Assembly (NCBI RefSeq): GCF_900115165.1
Contig: NZ_FOVP01000003.1
Coordinates: 180,078 to 244,077 of the forward strand
DNA: 64,000 nucleotides
Direction: 5' to 3'
DNA from: Roseovarius lutimaris
GTDB taxonomy: Bacteria > Pseudomonadota > Alphaproteobacteria > Rhodobacterales > Rhodobacteraceae
Of this stretch, positions 52,189 to 61,243 are shown one piece after another (the first letter of the stretch is position 1; every line of letters starts with the position of its first letter). The notes under the pieces are model-generated. The model did not search any database, was not told the DNA's origin, and saw only the letters and a program-made list of their open reading frames with translations. A program made the position numbers and the translations under genes.

Positions 52189-53667
52189 ATGTTTCCCCGT
52201 CAGACCATCACGAGATTGCGTGACGACGAAAGCGGCAGCATTCTGTTGCTCGGCGCAGTTACGCTTGTTCTTATGCTGGGCATGGTGGGCTTTATCTTTG
52301 ATTTTGGCCGCAAGGCCAGCACCCACGCCGAATTGCAGAATTTCGCGGATTCAGTCAGTCTTGCCGCAGCGGCAGAGTTAGACGGGCGGGCAGACGCGAT
52401 CACGCGTGCCCGACATGCCGCCGATACCCTCATTGCCGATCACCAGACATTCGCCCAAGGCGCGCGTCTTCTGGGCGCGTCTGATATTGTCGAAATCACC
52501 TTTTACAAGCCGGACGAGTTGGGTGGATTTTCTGGTGATGCCAGCCATATGACCGAAAATGCCCACAGCGCGCGATTTGTATCTGTGCGGCTTGCCGAGC
52601 GGTCGGTACTGGCCGGCCTGTCGGGTGCCTTTCGCCGCTACACTGGCGATACCAGCGGCAATGATGACGTCGGCGCCTATGCCGCTGCCGGTTTTTCACT
52701 GGAAGCGTGCAATGTGGCCCCGGTCGCCGTCTGTCTTCCCACGCTTGATTTCGACGCCAGCACAAGTGTTGGCCAGACCCTGGAATTAGACGCCAATATC
52801 ACGGTCGGCTTGCTTCAGCCCGGTCAAATCCGGGTGGTCGATACGCTGACCGACTCGCTTGACGGGTTGAGCGTCTGTGCGAATCTGTTGGGGGGTGCCC
52901 TGGATGCCTGCCTTCTGGCGGCGCGCCAGCCAGAGACCGCCTGCACCGGCCAAGGTGGCTTGAAAATCTCGGCCAATCTGGACGGCTCCAACCTTCTGAA
53001 TGCGCTCAATACCCGGTTTGGTCAGTTCAGCGGCATTGCCGGCGGCCTGCTTGGCAACCCGGATTTCTCTGGCGCACCGAGCGTCTTGCAGGGTGTGACC
53101 GATACTGTCGGGCTCTGTCAGCCGCTGGGCGCCGATGCAGGCGATCCCGATTTGCCGGTCGACGATTGCATCAGCGACGGTGGCTGTGGCGTGCAGGGTG
53201 ATGGCAATTGGCAGGCCGGACGGCTGGCCTATATCGATGCGCATTACGGCGGCACCGATCCGCATCCCGAGGCCAATACCCGGTTTGAGTTTTACAAGGC
53301 TGAGCTGAATGCATCCGGCAACGTGCAGGTGCCGGATTCGCTTCTGTCTGGCCTCGGCGGTCTTCTTGGCGGATTGACCAATGGCCTGCTCGGCGGTGAC
53401 AGTGGGCCTATTCCCAACTATTGCATGCCGCAGCAGAACACCGACCCCAACCGCCGCCTGATGGTGGTGGCTGGAATCGACTGCCTGTCGGCGAATGTCG
53501 ATGCGAGCGTTTCGACAGCACCGGTGCAACAGTTTTTCGAAGTATTCAACCTGGGGCCGGGACAAAACGGCAAGTTGCAGGTTGAGATCACAGCCTGCCT
53601 GGGGGGCGATTGTGGCAAGGGCAATCTCGACACTGAGGTCGTCGAAGTCGTGAGGCTGGTGGAGTGA
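52189..53667 (+). CDS. TadG-like pilus assembly protein
   Basis: A 492-aa protein with one N-terminal membrane segment (SGSILLLGAVTLVLMLGMVG) and the conserved DFGRKASTHAELQNFADSVSL of TadG/pilus assembly proteins, which recalls a pseudopilin N-terminus. The rest is periplasmic: paired Cys (VCANLLGGALDACLL, ETACTGQGG, DCISDGGCGVQGDG) and Gly/Leu-rich repeats near residues 380-405. Many TadG proteins contain a von Willebrand A domain; no MIDAS motif is visible here. Its stop overlaps the next GTG start. Confidence 0.8.
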   Translation: MFPRQTITRLRDDESGSILLLGAVTLVLMLGMVGFIFDFGRKASTHAELQNFADSVSLAAAAELDGRADAITRARHAADTLIADHQTFAQGARLLGASDIVEITFYKPDELGGFSGDASHMTENAHSARFVSVRLAERSVLAGLSGAFRRYTGDTSGNDDVGAYAAAGFSLEACNVAPVAVCLPTLDFDASTSVGQTLELDANITVGLLQPGQIRVVDTLTDSLDGLSVCANLLGGALDACLLAARQPETACTGQGGLKISANLDGSNLLNALNTRFGQFSGIAGGLLGNPDFSGAPSVLQGVTDTVGLCQPLGADAGDPDLPVDDCISDGGCGVQGDGNWQAGRLAYIDAHYGGTDPHPEANTRFEFYKAELNASGNVQVPDSLLSGLGGLLGGLTNGLLGGDSGPIPNYCMPQQNTDPNRRLMVVAGIDCLSANVDASVSTAPVQQFFEVFNLGPGQNGKLQVEITACLGGDCGKGNLDTEVVEVVRLVE

Positions 53668-54149
53668 GGCAACCTGTCCTGACATTCTGGGAAGAAGAGA
53701 GCGGCGCCGCAATCGTCGAGTTCGCAATCATCCTGCCGATGTTCCTGGTTTTCCTCGGCCTTGCGGTCGAGGGAACGCGGATGTTCTGGGCGTTTCAGAG
53801 CACAGTGGCGGGTGTGCAGGATGCGACACGCTATCTGTCGCGCGCAATGCCCGCGGATTCGTGCAGCTCCGGGCGCAGCACCGCCGATTGGAACACCAAG
53901 CTGGGCGAGATCATCCGCACCGATCAATCTGGCGACAGCCCGTATCCCCAATCAGTGTCGATCACCGATGTCCAATCTGATCTGACCTGCACGACCGGGG
54001 CCTACCGTGGCGGGCTGGTGGGCGTGGCGAGTGTGACTGCGACCCTCCAGATGACCTTTCCGCTGGCCGGGATGATCGAGCTTGCGGGCGGCAGCTTTGC
54101 CTCGATCACAACCAGCGTGACCGACAGCGCGCGGGTGCTGAGCCGATGA
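53664..54149 (+). CDS. TadE-like pseudopilin
   Basis: A 161-aa protein. EESGAAIVEFAIILPMFLVF is a TadE_N motif, with a Gly before the (A/G)xxxE processing site and a hydrophobic helix. The periplasmic part has a Cys pair (PADSCSSGRS, QSDLTCTTGA). It is likely processed by CpaA and incorporated in or near the pilus base. It starts with GTG overlapping the previous stop and ends with an ATGA overlap. Confidence 0.87.
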   Translation: MRQPVLTFWEEESGAAIVEFAIILPMFLVFLGLAVEGTRMFWAFQSTVAGVQDATRYLSRAMPADSCSSGRSTADWNTKLGEIIRTDQSGDSPYPQSVSITDVQSDLTCTTGAYRGGLVGVASVTATLQMTFPLAGMIELAGGSFASITTSVTDSARVLSR

Positions 54150-54772
54150 GCCGCACCTTGCGCTTATTCCTCCGCCGCTTTGCCTTGAACGAAAGTGGGG
54201 CCTTTCTGGTCGAATTCGCCGTGGTGGTGCCGATCATGCTTTTCCTGCTCTTCGGGCTGATTGATTTTGCGCGGCTGGGGCTGGCCAATGTCATGGCTGA
54301 CAAGGCCACCGCAAAGGCCGTGCGCATGGCTGTTGTGCGCCCGGTGGTTTGTCCGGGCGTCCCGAGGGTGGTCAATCGCGGTCTGCTGGGGCAGCTTTCG
54401 CTTGATCAGCGCAACGGCACCTCTTGCACCGCCCGCACAGGGCTGTGCGAAGACAGCGGCACGATCAGTTGCACCGGATCGCTGTCAAACGCCACGGCGG
54501 CGGACATCTGGGCGCAGGTCAGGCCGATGATGCCGACTGGGGCAGGGCCGGAAAACCTTCGCTTCTCGTATGGTTTTGATGCCTCCCTCAACCGGGTCGG
54601 CACGGCCTATGCGCCCGTTGTTACCGTCGATATCGTCGACCTGACCTTTGATTTCATTTCCCCGCTGGGGGCGCTGGCCGACTTTGCCGCCGGCTCCTCC
54701 GGTTCCACGCTGGGGCAAAGTTATACCTTTGCCTCGATGAGCGCCTCGTTGCCCTCGGAAGACCTTAGATAG
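54146..54772 (+). CDS. TadE/TadF-like pseudopilin
   Basis: A 208-aa protein. NESGAFLVEFAVVVPIMLFL is again a TadE_N-type motif with cleavable Gly and Glu at +5. The periplasmic part has four Cys (RNGTSCTARTGLCEDSGTISC and nearby). It is a partner of the preceding pseudopilin, with coupled translation (ATGA). Confidence 0.85.
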   Translation: MSRTLRLFLRRFALNESGAFLVEFAVVVPIMLFLLFGLIDFARLGLANVMADKATAKAVRMAVVRPVVCPGVPRVVNRGLLGQLSLDQRNGTSCTARTGLCEDSGTISCTGSLSNATAADIWAQVRPMMPTGAGPENLRFSYGFDASLNRVGTAYAPVVTVDIVDLTFDFISPLGALADFAAGSSGSTLGQSYTFASMSASLPSEDLR

Positions 54773-54782
54773 GATCGAGACC

Positions 54783-56000
54783 ATGAGCATTGCACAGAAT
54801 GACATTGAACAGCACGTGGCACAGGCGGTCATGGTGACCCCCGGGCTACCGCAGGTTCTGATCATAGCGCGGTCACAGTCGGTGCTGGATACCCTAAGCC
54901 AGGAAATGGCGTCGGATACCAACGTACAGGGCAACACGCTCTGTGCCAGCTTTGTTGATGTGGTCGCCTGTGGCGGGGCAAACTGGGATCTGGTGAATTT
55001 TGTCGTTTTCGAGATCAGCGACGACATCTTAGCCGATCTGAACGCCGTGCGCAGGTTGTACGCGGAGCATGCCGACAGGCTGCATTGTGTGGCTGTCAGC
55101 ACGACACCGATGACCGAGGCGGCCAAGGCAAGCTATCTCACCGCCGGCGTGGCCGAGGTGCTGGTTATGGGCGCTGCCAGGGACGGGGCGGAAAATGCGC
55201 CGACTCCCGCCCCGGCCGCTGAGGAAATTGCCACATCCGTCGCCGACGGGCTGGCCGACGCGGGCGGCGATGTGACGGTCGTCTTGCGTGCGCGTGGCGG
55301 TGCAGGGGCCACGACCGTCGCAGTCAATCTTGCAATGGATATGGCCGCGCACGCCAAACCGGGCGAGATCGCCCTGATCGATCTGGATTTGCAGAACGGC
55401 AGCATTGGTCTAGCGCTCGATCTGGCCGACAGCGCCGAGGCGACTGCTCTGATCCGGGCCGGTACGCCCCCGACGGCAGGCTTTCTTGATCACGCGATGG
55501 TCCGGCACAGCAGCGGTGTTGACGTGCTGACCGCGCCGGATGTCTTCGTCCCGCTCACCGCGATGACGTCTGACATGATAAGCGGCCTCATACAGGCGTT
55601 GAAGATGCGCTACGCTCATATCATCGTCGATCTGCCGCAAGCGGTTCTGGACTGGACCAGCCCGGTGTTGGCTGAAGCCGCACGCGTTCTGATCGTCAGC
55701 GACATGTCGGTGCCCTCTATCAAGCGGACGCGCCGTTTGACCGACCTCATCAGCGAAGAGCATATGACCCTGCCGATCCGTACCGTGGTCAACTTTGAGA
55801 AACGCCCGATGATGCCGTCGCAGGTGCATAAGGAAGCCGCGCATCTGATCGGACGGCCGTTGGACCACTGGCTTCCCAATGAGCCACGCGCGGCCCGTCG
55901 TGCAGTGGATATGGGCGTGCCGATGCGCTTGTCCGCCAAACGATCCGGCGCGACGAAGGCGATATCGGCGCTCAGAAAATCGCTGTTTTCCAAAAACTAA
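54783..56000 (+). CDS. cpaE: Pilus localisation ATPase-like protein CpaE/TadZ
   Basis: A 405-aa protein with an N-terminal receiver-like fold (PQVLIIARSQSVLDTLSQEM) and a C-terminal ParA/MinD-like domain. The P-loop is RARGGAGATTVAVNLAMDMA, which lacks the Lys of a deviant Walker A, as in several TadZ proteins that bind but hardly hydrolyse ATP. IALIDLDLQNGSIGLALDLA follows. It places the Tad machine in the cell. It is 10 bp after the pseudopilin gene. Confidence 0.9.
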   Translation: MSIAQNDIEQHVAQAVMVTPGLPQVLIIARSQSVLDTLSQEMASDTNVQGNTLCASFVDVVACGGANWDLVNFVVFEISDDILADLNAVRRLYAEHADRLHCVAVSTTPMTEAAKASYLTAGVAEVLVMGAARDGAENAPTPAPAAEEIATSVADGLADAGGDVTVVLRARGGAGATTVAVNLAMDMAAHAKPGEIALIDLDLQNGSIGLALDLADSAEATALIRAGTPPTAGFLDHAMVRHSSGVDVLTAPDVFVPLTAMTSDMISGLIQALKMRYAHIIVDLPQAVLDWTSPVLAEAARVLIVSDMSVPSIKRTRRLTDLISEEHMTLPIRTVVNFEKRPMMPSQVHKEAAHLIGRPLDHWLPNEPRAARRAVDMGVPMRLSAKRSGATKAISALRKSLFSKN

Positions 56001-56015
56001 AAAGGGCTGCTTCAG

Positions 56016-57434
56016 ATGTTCAAATCGTTCAATGAAACCTGTTCCACGGCGCCCAGCACTCAGGCGCCCCAGCCCCGGCAACCGATTGCCAAATCCGGGC
56101 TTCCGGCACCGGACGGCGGCGGCCAAAAAATCCCGGCCCGCGTCGAGGATCATGCCCGAGTTGATCCCAATAGCCTGCTGAAAAGCGAGTTGCACAACTT
56201 GCTCCTGGAACAGCTGAACCTTGCCGTTATCGACAAGGTTTCTAAAAGCGACTTGCGGCGCGAGATCGCTGCGCTGACGGCACAGCATCTACAGGACAAC
56301 GGAAAGATGATGCCCTCGGCCGCCTTTCAGCAATTGATTGACGAGCTGCTGGACGAGGTGCAGGGTCTTGGCCCGCTCGAGCCCCTGCTGGCGGATCCGT
56401 CCGTGTCCGACATTTTGGTAAACGGTCCGTTTGATGTGTTCGTGGAACGCGCCGGTTTGTTGGAGCGCGCGTCTGTGCGGTTCCGCGACGAACGGCACCT
56501 GCTGCGGATTATCGACAAAATCGTTTCAAGCGTCGGTCGCCGGATTGATGAAAGTCAACCATGGGTCGATGCCCGTTTGGAAGATGGCAGCCGGGTCAAC
56601 GCCATTATTCGCCCCTGCGCCGTCGATGGGGCCACTCTGTCCATTCGCAAGTTTTCGCGTAGGCCTCTGAATATGGAGAGCCTCTTGAAGAATGGCCTGC
56701 TAAGCGAACCGGCGGCGCGGTTTCTCGAAGCTGCGGTCAAGGCGAGGATGAATATCCTGATTTCGGGCGGTACCGGATCGGGCAAGACGACGATGCTGAA
56801 TGCGCTGTCCTCGTTCATCGACCCACGTCACCGGATCGTGACGATCGAGGATGCGGCTGAACTGCAATTGCAGCAGGACCATGTGGTGCGGCTGGAAACA
56901 CGTCCGGCCAATGCCGAAGGGCAGGGCAGGATCTCGCAGCGCGATCTCGTGATCAACGCGCTCAGGATGCGCCCGGACCGGATCATGGTGGGCGAAGTGC
57001 GCGGCAGTGAGGCCTTTGACATGTTGCAGGCCATGAACACCGGGCATGACGGGTCGATGACCACGATTCACGCCAACACTGCGCGCGACGCAGTTGGCCG
57101 CCTGGAGCAGATGGTGATGATGATCGGCGGCGATTTTCCGGTTCAGGCGATCCGGTCGCAAATCGCAGCGGGTGTGCAACTTGTGCTGCAACTCAACCGG
57201 ATGGTCGACGGACACCGCCAGGTGACGAGCATCACCGAAATCGCGGGCCTCGAAGGCGACACCATCATGATGCAGGACATCTTCAGCTTCAAGAGAATGG
57301 GTCTGGACGCCGAGGGCAATGTGAAAGGCAAGATGATGGCCAGTGGGATCCGTCCCCGCTGTTTCGAGACGATCGTTGCTTCGGGCGTGTCGTTGCCCGC
57401 CGATTCCTTCAACCCGTATGGTGAGGTCGCGTGA
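56016..57434 (+). CDS. cpaF: Tad pilus assembly ATPase CpaF/TadA
   Basis: A 472-aa secretion ATPase. After a disordered, Pro-rich N-terminus come the N-terminal domain ([20 protein letters not shown]) and the ATPase core: Walker [20 protein letters not shown], the Asp box [13 protein letters not shown], Walker [19 protein letters not shown] and the His box [14 protein letters not shown]. It forms the hexameric motor that polymerises Flp pilin with TadB and TadC. It overlaps tadB by 4 bp. Confidence 0.95.
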   Translation: MFKSFNETCSTAPSTQAPQPRQPIAKSGLPAPDGGGQKIPARVEDHARVDPNSLLKSELHNLLLEQLNLAVIDKVSKSDLRREIAALTAQHLQDNGKMMPSAAFQQLIDELLDEVQGLGPLEPLLADPSVSDILVNGPFDVFVERAGLLERASVRFRDERHLLRIIDKIVSSVGRRIDESQPWVDARLEDGSRVNAIIRPCAVDGATLSIRKFSRRPLNMESLLKNGLLSEPAARFLEAAVKARMNILISGGTGSGKTTMLNALSSFIDPRHRIVTIEDAAELQLQQDHVVRLETRPANAEGQGRISQRDLVINALRMRPDRIMVGEVRGSEAFDMLQAMNTGHDGSMTTIHANTARDAVGRLEQMVMMIGGDFPVQAIRSQIAAGVQLVLQLNRMVDGHRQVTSITEIAGLEGDTIMMQDIFSFKRMGLDAEGNVKGKMMASGIRPRCFETIVASGVSLPADSFNPYGEVA

Positions 57435-58393
57435 TGCTTGAAAACACCGGCAATCTGGTGTTGGCCGTCGGGGGGCTGGGCTTTGCCCTGCTGTTCGTCT
57501 TGGCGCTGGCGCTGATCTTTTCCCCCGAAAACCGGCAGGAGCAGCGCACCGTTGACCGGATGAAGGGCGCGCAAGACAGAGCTCGCAACGAGGCGATCAC
57601 AGCGGCCATTCTCAAGCAGCGCCAATCGAACGTGGGCCACCACTGGCCGGTGATCGGCAACCTGCGTCTGTTGGTGCGCCATGCCGATATGGAAGGAAAA
57701 GAAACCGCCATTTTGCTGAGCATGATATTTCTGGGCCTTCTGGCAACATTGTCGTTGATGCTTCTGATCAATCTGGTTCTCGCCGTGGCCCTTGGTGCAT
57801 TGATCGGCTTGTTCGGCACCATCGCCTATCTCAAGCACAAGCATCAAAAACGCATCACGGCGCTGACCCGGCAACTACCGGACGCGCTTGAACTGATGAT
57901 GCGTGGCTTGCGGGTGGGTCATCCGGTCGGGGCGACTGTGGACAATGTGGGCCGCACCATGTCCGATCCGATCGGTCGTGAATTCCGTATCCTGTCCGAG
58001 CAGATCCGCCACGGCGATTACCTTACGGATGCATTTGCCGACCTGGCAAACCGGGTCGGGCAGGAAGATGTCGAATACCTGTCCGTTGCGATCAGCATCC
58101 AGCACGGGTCGGGCGGCAATCTGGCGGACGTTCTGGGCACATTGTCGAAAGTGGTACGGGAACGTATCGTGATGCGCCGCCGCGTCCGTGCCATTTCCTC
58201 CGAGGGGCGCCTGTCGGCCTACCTTCTGTCTGCGTTGCCGGTGCTGATCTTTTTCAGCATCACGATCAGCTCGCCCGGGTATTATACCGACGTCAGTGAT
58301 GCCCCGGTATTCATACCCATTGCCGTCACCATTGTCCTGCTTGTCGTCGGGAATTTTTTCGCCCTGCGTTGGCTTGTCACGTTCAAGATTTGA
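57431..58393 (+). CDS. tadB: Tad inner-membrane platform protein TadB
   Basis: A 320-aa T2SS_F-family protein. It has an N-terminal helix (LVLAVGGLGFALLFVLALAL), a second hydrophobic pair in the middle, the cytoplasmic GspF domain (LTRQLPDALELMMRGLRVGH, YLSVAISIQHGSGGNLADVL) and two C-terminal helices. It forms the membrane platform with TadC, on which the CpaF motor acts. Confidence 0.92.
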   Translation: MMLENTGNLVLAVGGLGFALLFVLALALIFSPENRQEQRTVDRMKGAQDRARNEAITAAILKQRQSNVGHHWPVIGNLRLLVRHADMEGKETAILLSMIFLGLLATLSLMLLINLVLAVALGALIGLFGTIAYLKHKHQKRITALTRQLPDALELMMRGLRVGHPVGATVDNVGRTMSDPIGREFRILSEQIRHGDYLTDAFADLANRVGQEDVEYLSVAISIQHGSGGNLADVLGTLSKVVRERIVMRRRVRAISSEGRLSAYLLSALPVLIFFSITISSPGYYTDVSDAPVFIPIAVTIVLLVVGNFFALRWLVTFKI

Positions 58394-58402
58394 GGCCGTT
58401 TC

Positions 58403-59389
58403 ATGTTTCTGAATGAACATTACGATGCCGTAATGGCGATGATGGGCCGGTCCGGCTTTCTGGTTCTGCTCGCAGGATTTGCGACATCATTTCTGGTCTT
58501 CGGCGTTTTTGGTCTTTTTGCGACGCGCGACCGCAGCGTTGTGCGCCTGCGTGCGTTGTCGGCCGCGATGACGTCTCGTGGCCCTGCGTTGACCCGCGGG
58601 CAGGAGGCCGAGGCCCCCCGCGGCTGGAAGAAAGCGCTGATCCCGGAAGACCCGTCGATACGTGCGCAAATCCGGTTTCAACTCGCGAAGGTCGGATTTG
58701 ACCGGCCTGATTCCGTCGAGCTCTTCTTTGTCATCCGGCTGGTTCTGGCGCTGTTCGTCCCGGTCACCGTAGTCGGGCTGATCGGCCTGTCGCAAGCGGG
58801 GCTGTTGCCCCGAGCGCTGGCCGATGCACTTGACACCACGTCCTGCGTGCATCTGATGCAGGTCGCCGCCATCGGCGCGGCAGTCGGCTTTTATGGTCCG
58901 GGCTATTGGTTGAACAAGCGCATCCGTGACCGCAGAATGAACATCACACTGGCGTTTCCCAATGCCATGGACCTGATCCAGGTTTCTGTAGAGGCCGGCA
59001 TGTCATTTGACGCGGCGGTGGCCCGTGTCGGCCACGAGTTGGGTCGCGTGGCGCCGGAACTGGCCTATGAGTTGCTGTTGTTGCAGATGGAAACGCAGGC
59101 AGGACGGGACCGGGAAACCGCGCTGTTCGACATGGCTGAGCGGATGGGAATCGACGAGGCAAAATCCTTCGCTCTGGTCGTCGTGCAATCAATGCAGTTT
59201 GGCACCAGCCTGACGGCAGCGCTGCGCACCTATGCCGTCGAGATGCGCCAGATGCGTGAACTGGCGGCCCAGGAGAAAGCGAACAAGCTACCGGTGCAGA
59301 TGTCGGCGGTGATGTCGATACTCATGCTGCCTGCACTGTTCCTGATCACGTTGACGCCAATCATCATCCGTTATCTCGAGGTCGGCTGA
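58403..59389 (+). CDS. tadC: Tad inner-membrane platform protein TadC
   Basis: A 328-aa T2SS_F-family protein, the paralogue of TadB. It has N-terminal hydrophobic segments (SGFLVLLAGFATSFLVFGVF), then the GspF domain with AFPNAMDLIQVSVEAGMSFD and LFDMAERMGIDEAKSFALVV, and a last helix VMSILMLPALFLITLTPIII. It is the last gene of the rightward Tad cluster seen here; no tadD follows within the window. Confidence 0.92.
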   Translation: MFLNEHYDAVMAMMGRSGFLVLLAGFATSFLVFGVFGLFATRDRSVVRLRALSAAMTSRGPALTRGQEAEAPRGWKKALIPEDPSIRAQIRFQLAKVGFDRPDSVELFFVIRLVLALFVPVTVVGLIGLSQAGLLPRALADALDTTSCVHLMQVAAIGAAVGFYGPGYWLNKRIRDRRMNITLAFPNAMDLIQVSVEAGMSFDAAVARVGHELGRVAPELAYELLLLQMETQAGRDRETALFDMAERMGIDEAKSFALVVVQSMQFGTSLTAALRTYAVEMRQMRELAAQEKANKLPVQMSAVMSILMLPALFLITLTPIIIRYLEVG

Positions 59390-59734
59390 GTAAGTCTTGC
59401 TGAGGAGTGTCATGGGCGCAAGCAGACGTCGTTGTTGAGAGTGTCCGATCTTCCGTGTAACTGGGAACTGGTCCATGCTTTCTGAGAGGAGCAAGGACGA
59501 TGACCCCTAAAGGGTTCGCAGCCTCAAGCGTCGAACATTCAGAACCAAGTACGAAGACGTCCGGCACTGCAATAATGCACCGACACACACGTGCCCCGAT
59601 CCTTCTGCGCGCCACCCAGTAGCGACCACTCTTATTTCTTACCACAGCGATTCAGCCCTCGATTTCCTGCACAAGGCGTCGGATCTTGGATCGATGGGAA
59701 GAACGCGCCCATGACCCCCATTGCAGGAGGCCGT
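59390..59734. other. Intergenic region after the Tad cluster
   Basis: About 345 bp with no recognisable gene. Frames on both strands are short and lack family similarity. No tadD or other tad gene continues here. Confidence 0.5.
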
Positions 59735-60358
59735 TCATGGGGCAGCCATCGCAGTCAACAAGTCACCGTAGCCGCAGAATTTATACTCATACTGCAAGCC
59801 TAATCGGTCTGCGATTTCCTGTGCCTTGAATTCGAGCGCCTCGTCCTTCACCTGAGGCATGAACAGGAGCTTCGTGTAGTTGCCAAAAACAAACTCGGCC
59901 ATGTCAGGACGCCGATCCAAAGCCAAAGCTTGCCAGACAAATTTATCAAAGTGGCGGCAAAAATAATCCGTCAAATAGAATGTTGTGATCTCGTCGTCTG
60001 AGCGTTCGGCAAATGCGTCGTTTCCCATGAAGAATGAAAAACAGTGTGGCCCCGCTATTCGTTCAATTCCGCCTTCTTCCTCAAGCACCTTGTCCAGGAG
60101 GCCACCTGTCCCGCAGTCGCCGTAGAGAACATATATTTTCTCGTAATCACCTTGCGCAGCCCTTATCTTTTTGCGGACGGCTTCGGGGATCAACTGGGGA
60201 TCATGGTGAAGTCGGGCGGGCAGGCAAGTGACATCCAGGTGTTGCCACTTGTTCATCTCGATCAGATCGATGATCTCACGTGCAAGCGCACCGCACGCGA
60301 TCATCAACGTGCTCCCCATTCCTTTTTTGAACCGGTAGTGATCTTGCGTATCATTCAT
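59735..60358 (-). CDS. DUF1638 domain protein
   Basis: A 207-aa protein. TLMIACGALAREIIDLIEMN, HLDVTCLPARLHHDPQLIPE and YEKIYVLYGDCGTGGLLDKV are characteristic of DUF1638. The conserved Cys residues and the Gly-rich CGTGG turn suggest a metal or cofactor site. DUF1638 proteins often accompany corrinoid methyltransferases of quaternary amines in Rhodobacteraceae, but none is present here. The start ATG lies in a clear upstream gap. Confidence 0.85.
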   Translation of the reverse strand: MNDTQDHYRFKKGMGSTLMIACGALAREIIDLIEMNKWQHLDVTCLPARLHHDPQLIPEAVRKKIRAAQGDYEKIYVLYGDCGTGGLLDKVLEEEGGIERIAGPHCFSFFMGNDAFAERSDDEITTFYLTDYFCRHFDKFVWQALALDRRPDMAEFVFGNYTKLLFMPQVKDEALEFKAQEIADRLGLQYEYKFCGYGDLLTAMAAP

Positions 60359-60663
60359 GGCATTCAGACTATCTCAATCAGGGCTGCGATACATCGAGTA
60401 ATCGCCATAAATCGTGCATCCGCGACATCACTGGGTTGGGGCACGGAGCGAGCCAGGAGGTAAAGGTTCTTGCGTCGGCCCGCTGGCCAGATCGCCGAAG
60501 AACGCCAACCTCCTGGTGGTGTGCAGGTCCTTGTGGTCTTTCCAGCAGGCGACGTTCAATCTATGGAGCGTCAGGTGCACGATGCGGTGTGAAGGGCTTC
60601 TCGGGGTCGGTCTGGTGGACCGATCCAGCCCTGAACGGGCGGAGCCCGGGCTGGACCATCGTT
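60359..60663. other. Intergenic region without a recognised gene
   Basis: About 305 bp between the DUF1638 start and the end of the next leftward gene. A minus-strand frame with CWKDHKDLHTTRRL and FFGDLASGPTQ could be a decayed gene, but it could not be assigned to a family. Confidence 0.4.
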
Positions 60664-61197
60664 TCAGGATAGGCCGCCGTGATCGCGCCGATCCGCGCGA
60701 TGCGCAGCAAACCGCCGACGAAGGCCTTTCAACGCAATATCTACCGTAACCGCATAGATCACATGCGCCACGAGGGAGAGCCAGCTATAGGCGATAAAGC
60801 CAAGAAAGATCGGCCGCCCGGCAAGCGGTGCCAGAATGGCCTGAGCGACCAACCACAGCAACACGCCCCATGCGATGCTCGCCCCTATTCCGCCATGCCA
60901 TCCAAGCAGGTTACGCAAGGCAACAAAGCTCAGAGGCATGACGGCCACGCCTAAAATCAGATGAAGGCTCACCGCCAACGGCGTTCCAAGGGATACCCCC
61001 AAAAGGGTCTGACCAAGCGCCTCAAGAAGCAAATGCGGTCGCATCGGCATGCCGACGATCGACGGGGCGATGAACCACGCGAGAAGTTCAAGCACGACCT
61101 CTCCGATCACCCCTGCATAGAGGATGAGCAAAAGGGTGTCGGTGTGCCGGGGCGGGCTTGAGGCGGATGATACCGCCATGGTGTCATCGGTTTGCAT
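60664..61197 (-). CDS. Hypothetical four-helix inner-membrane protein
   Basis: A 177-aa protein with about four membrane segments (LLLILYAGVIGEVVLELLAW, TPLAVSLHLILGVAVMPLSF, GASIAWGVLLWLVAQAILAP, SWLSLVAHVIYAVTVDIALK) and a basic cytoplasmic C-terminus (RRRFAAHRADRRD). I recognise no family for certain; the pattern resembles small uncharacterised membrane proteins. It lies 46 bp downstream of the hydrolase gene, so the two may be co-transcribed. Confidence 0.7.
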   Translation of the reverse strand: MQTDDTMAVSSASSPPRHTDTLLLILYAGVIGEVVLELLAWFIAPSIVGMPMRPHLLLEALGQTLLGVSLGTPLAVSLHLILGVAVMPLSFVALRNLLGWHGGIGASIAWGVLLWLVAQAILAPLAGRPIFLGFIAYSWLSLVAHVIYAVTVDIALKGLRRRFAAHRADRRDHGGLS

Positions 61198-61243
61198 TTG
61201 GTCTTCCTGTGTTCAAAAGGTAAGTGATCGGGTTGTGGTGGCG

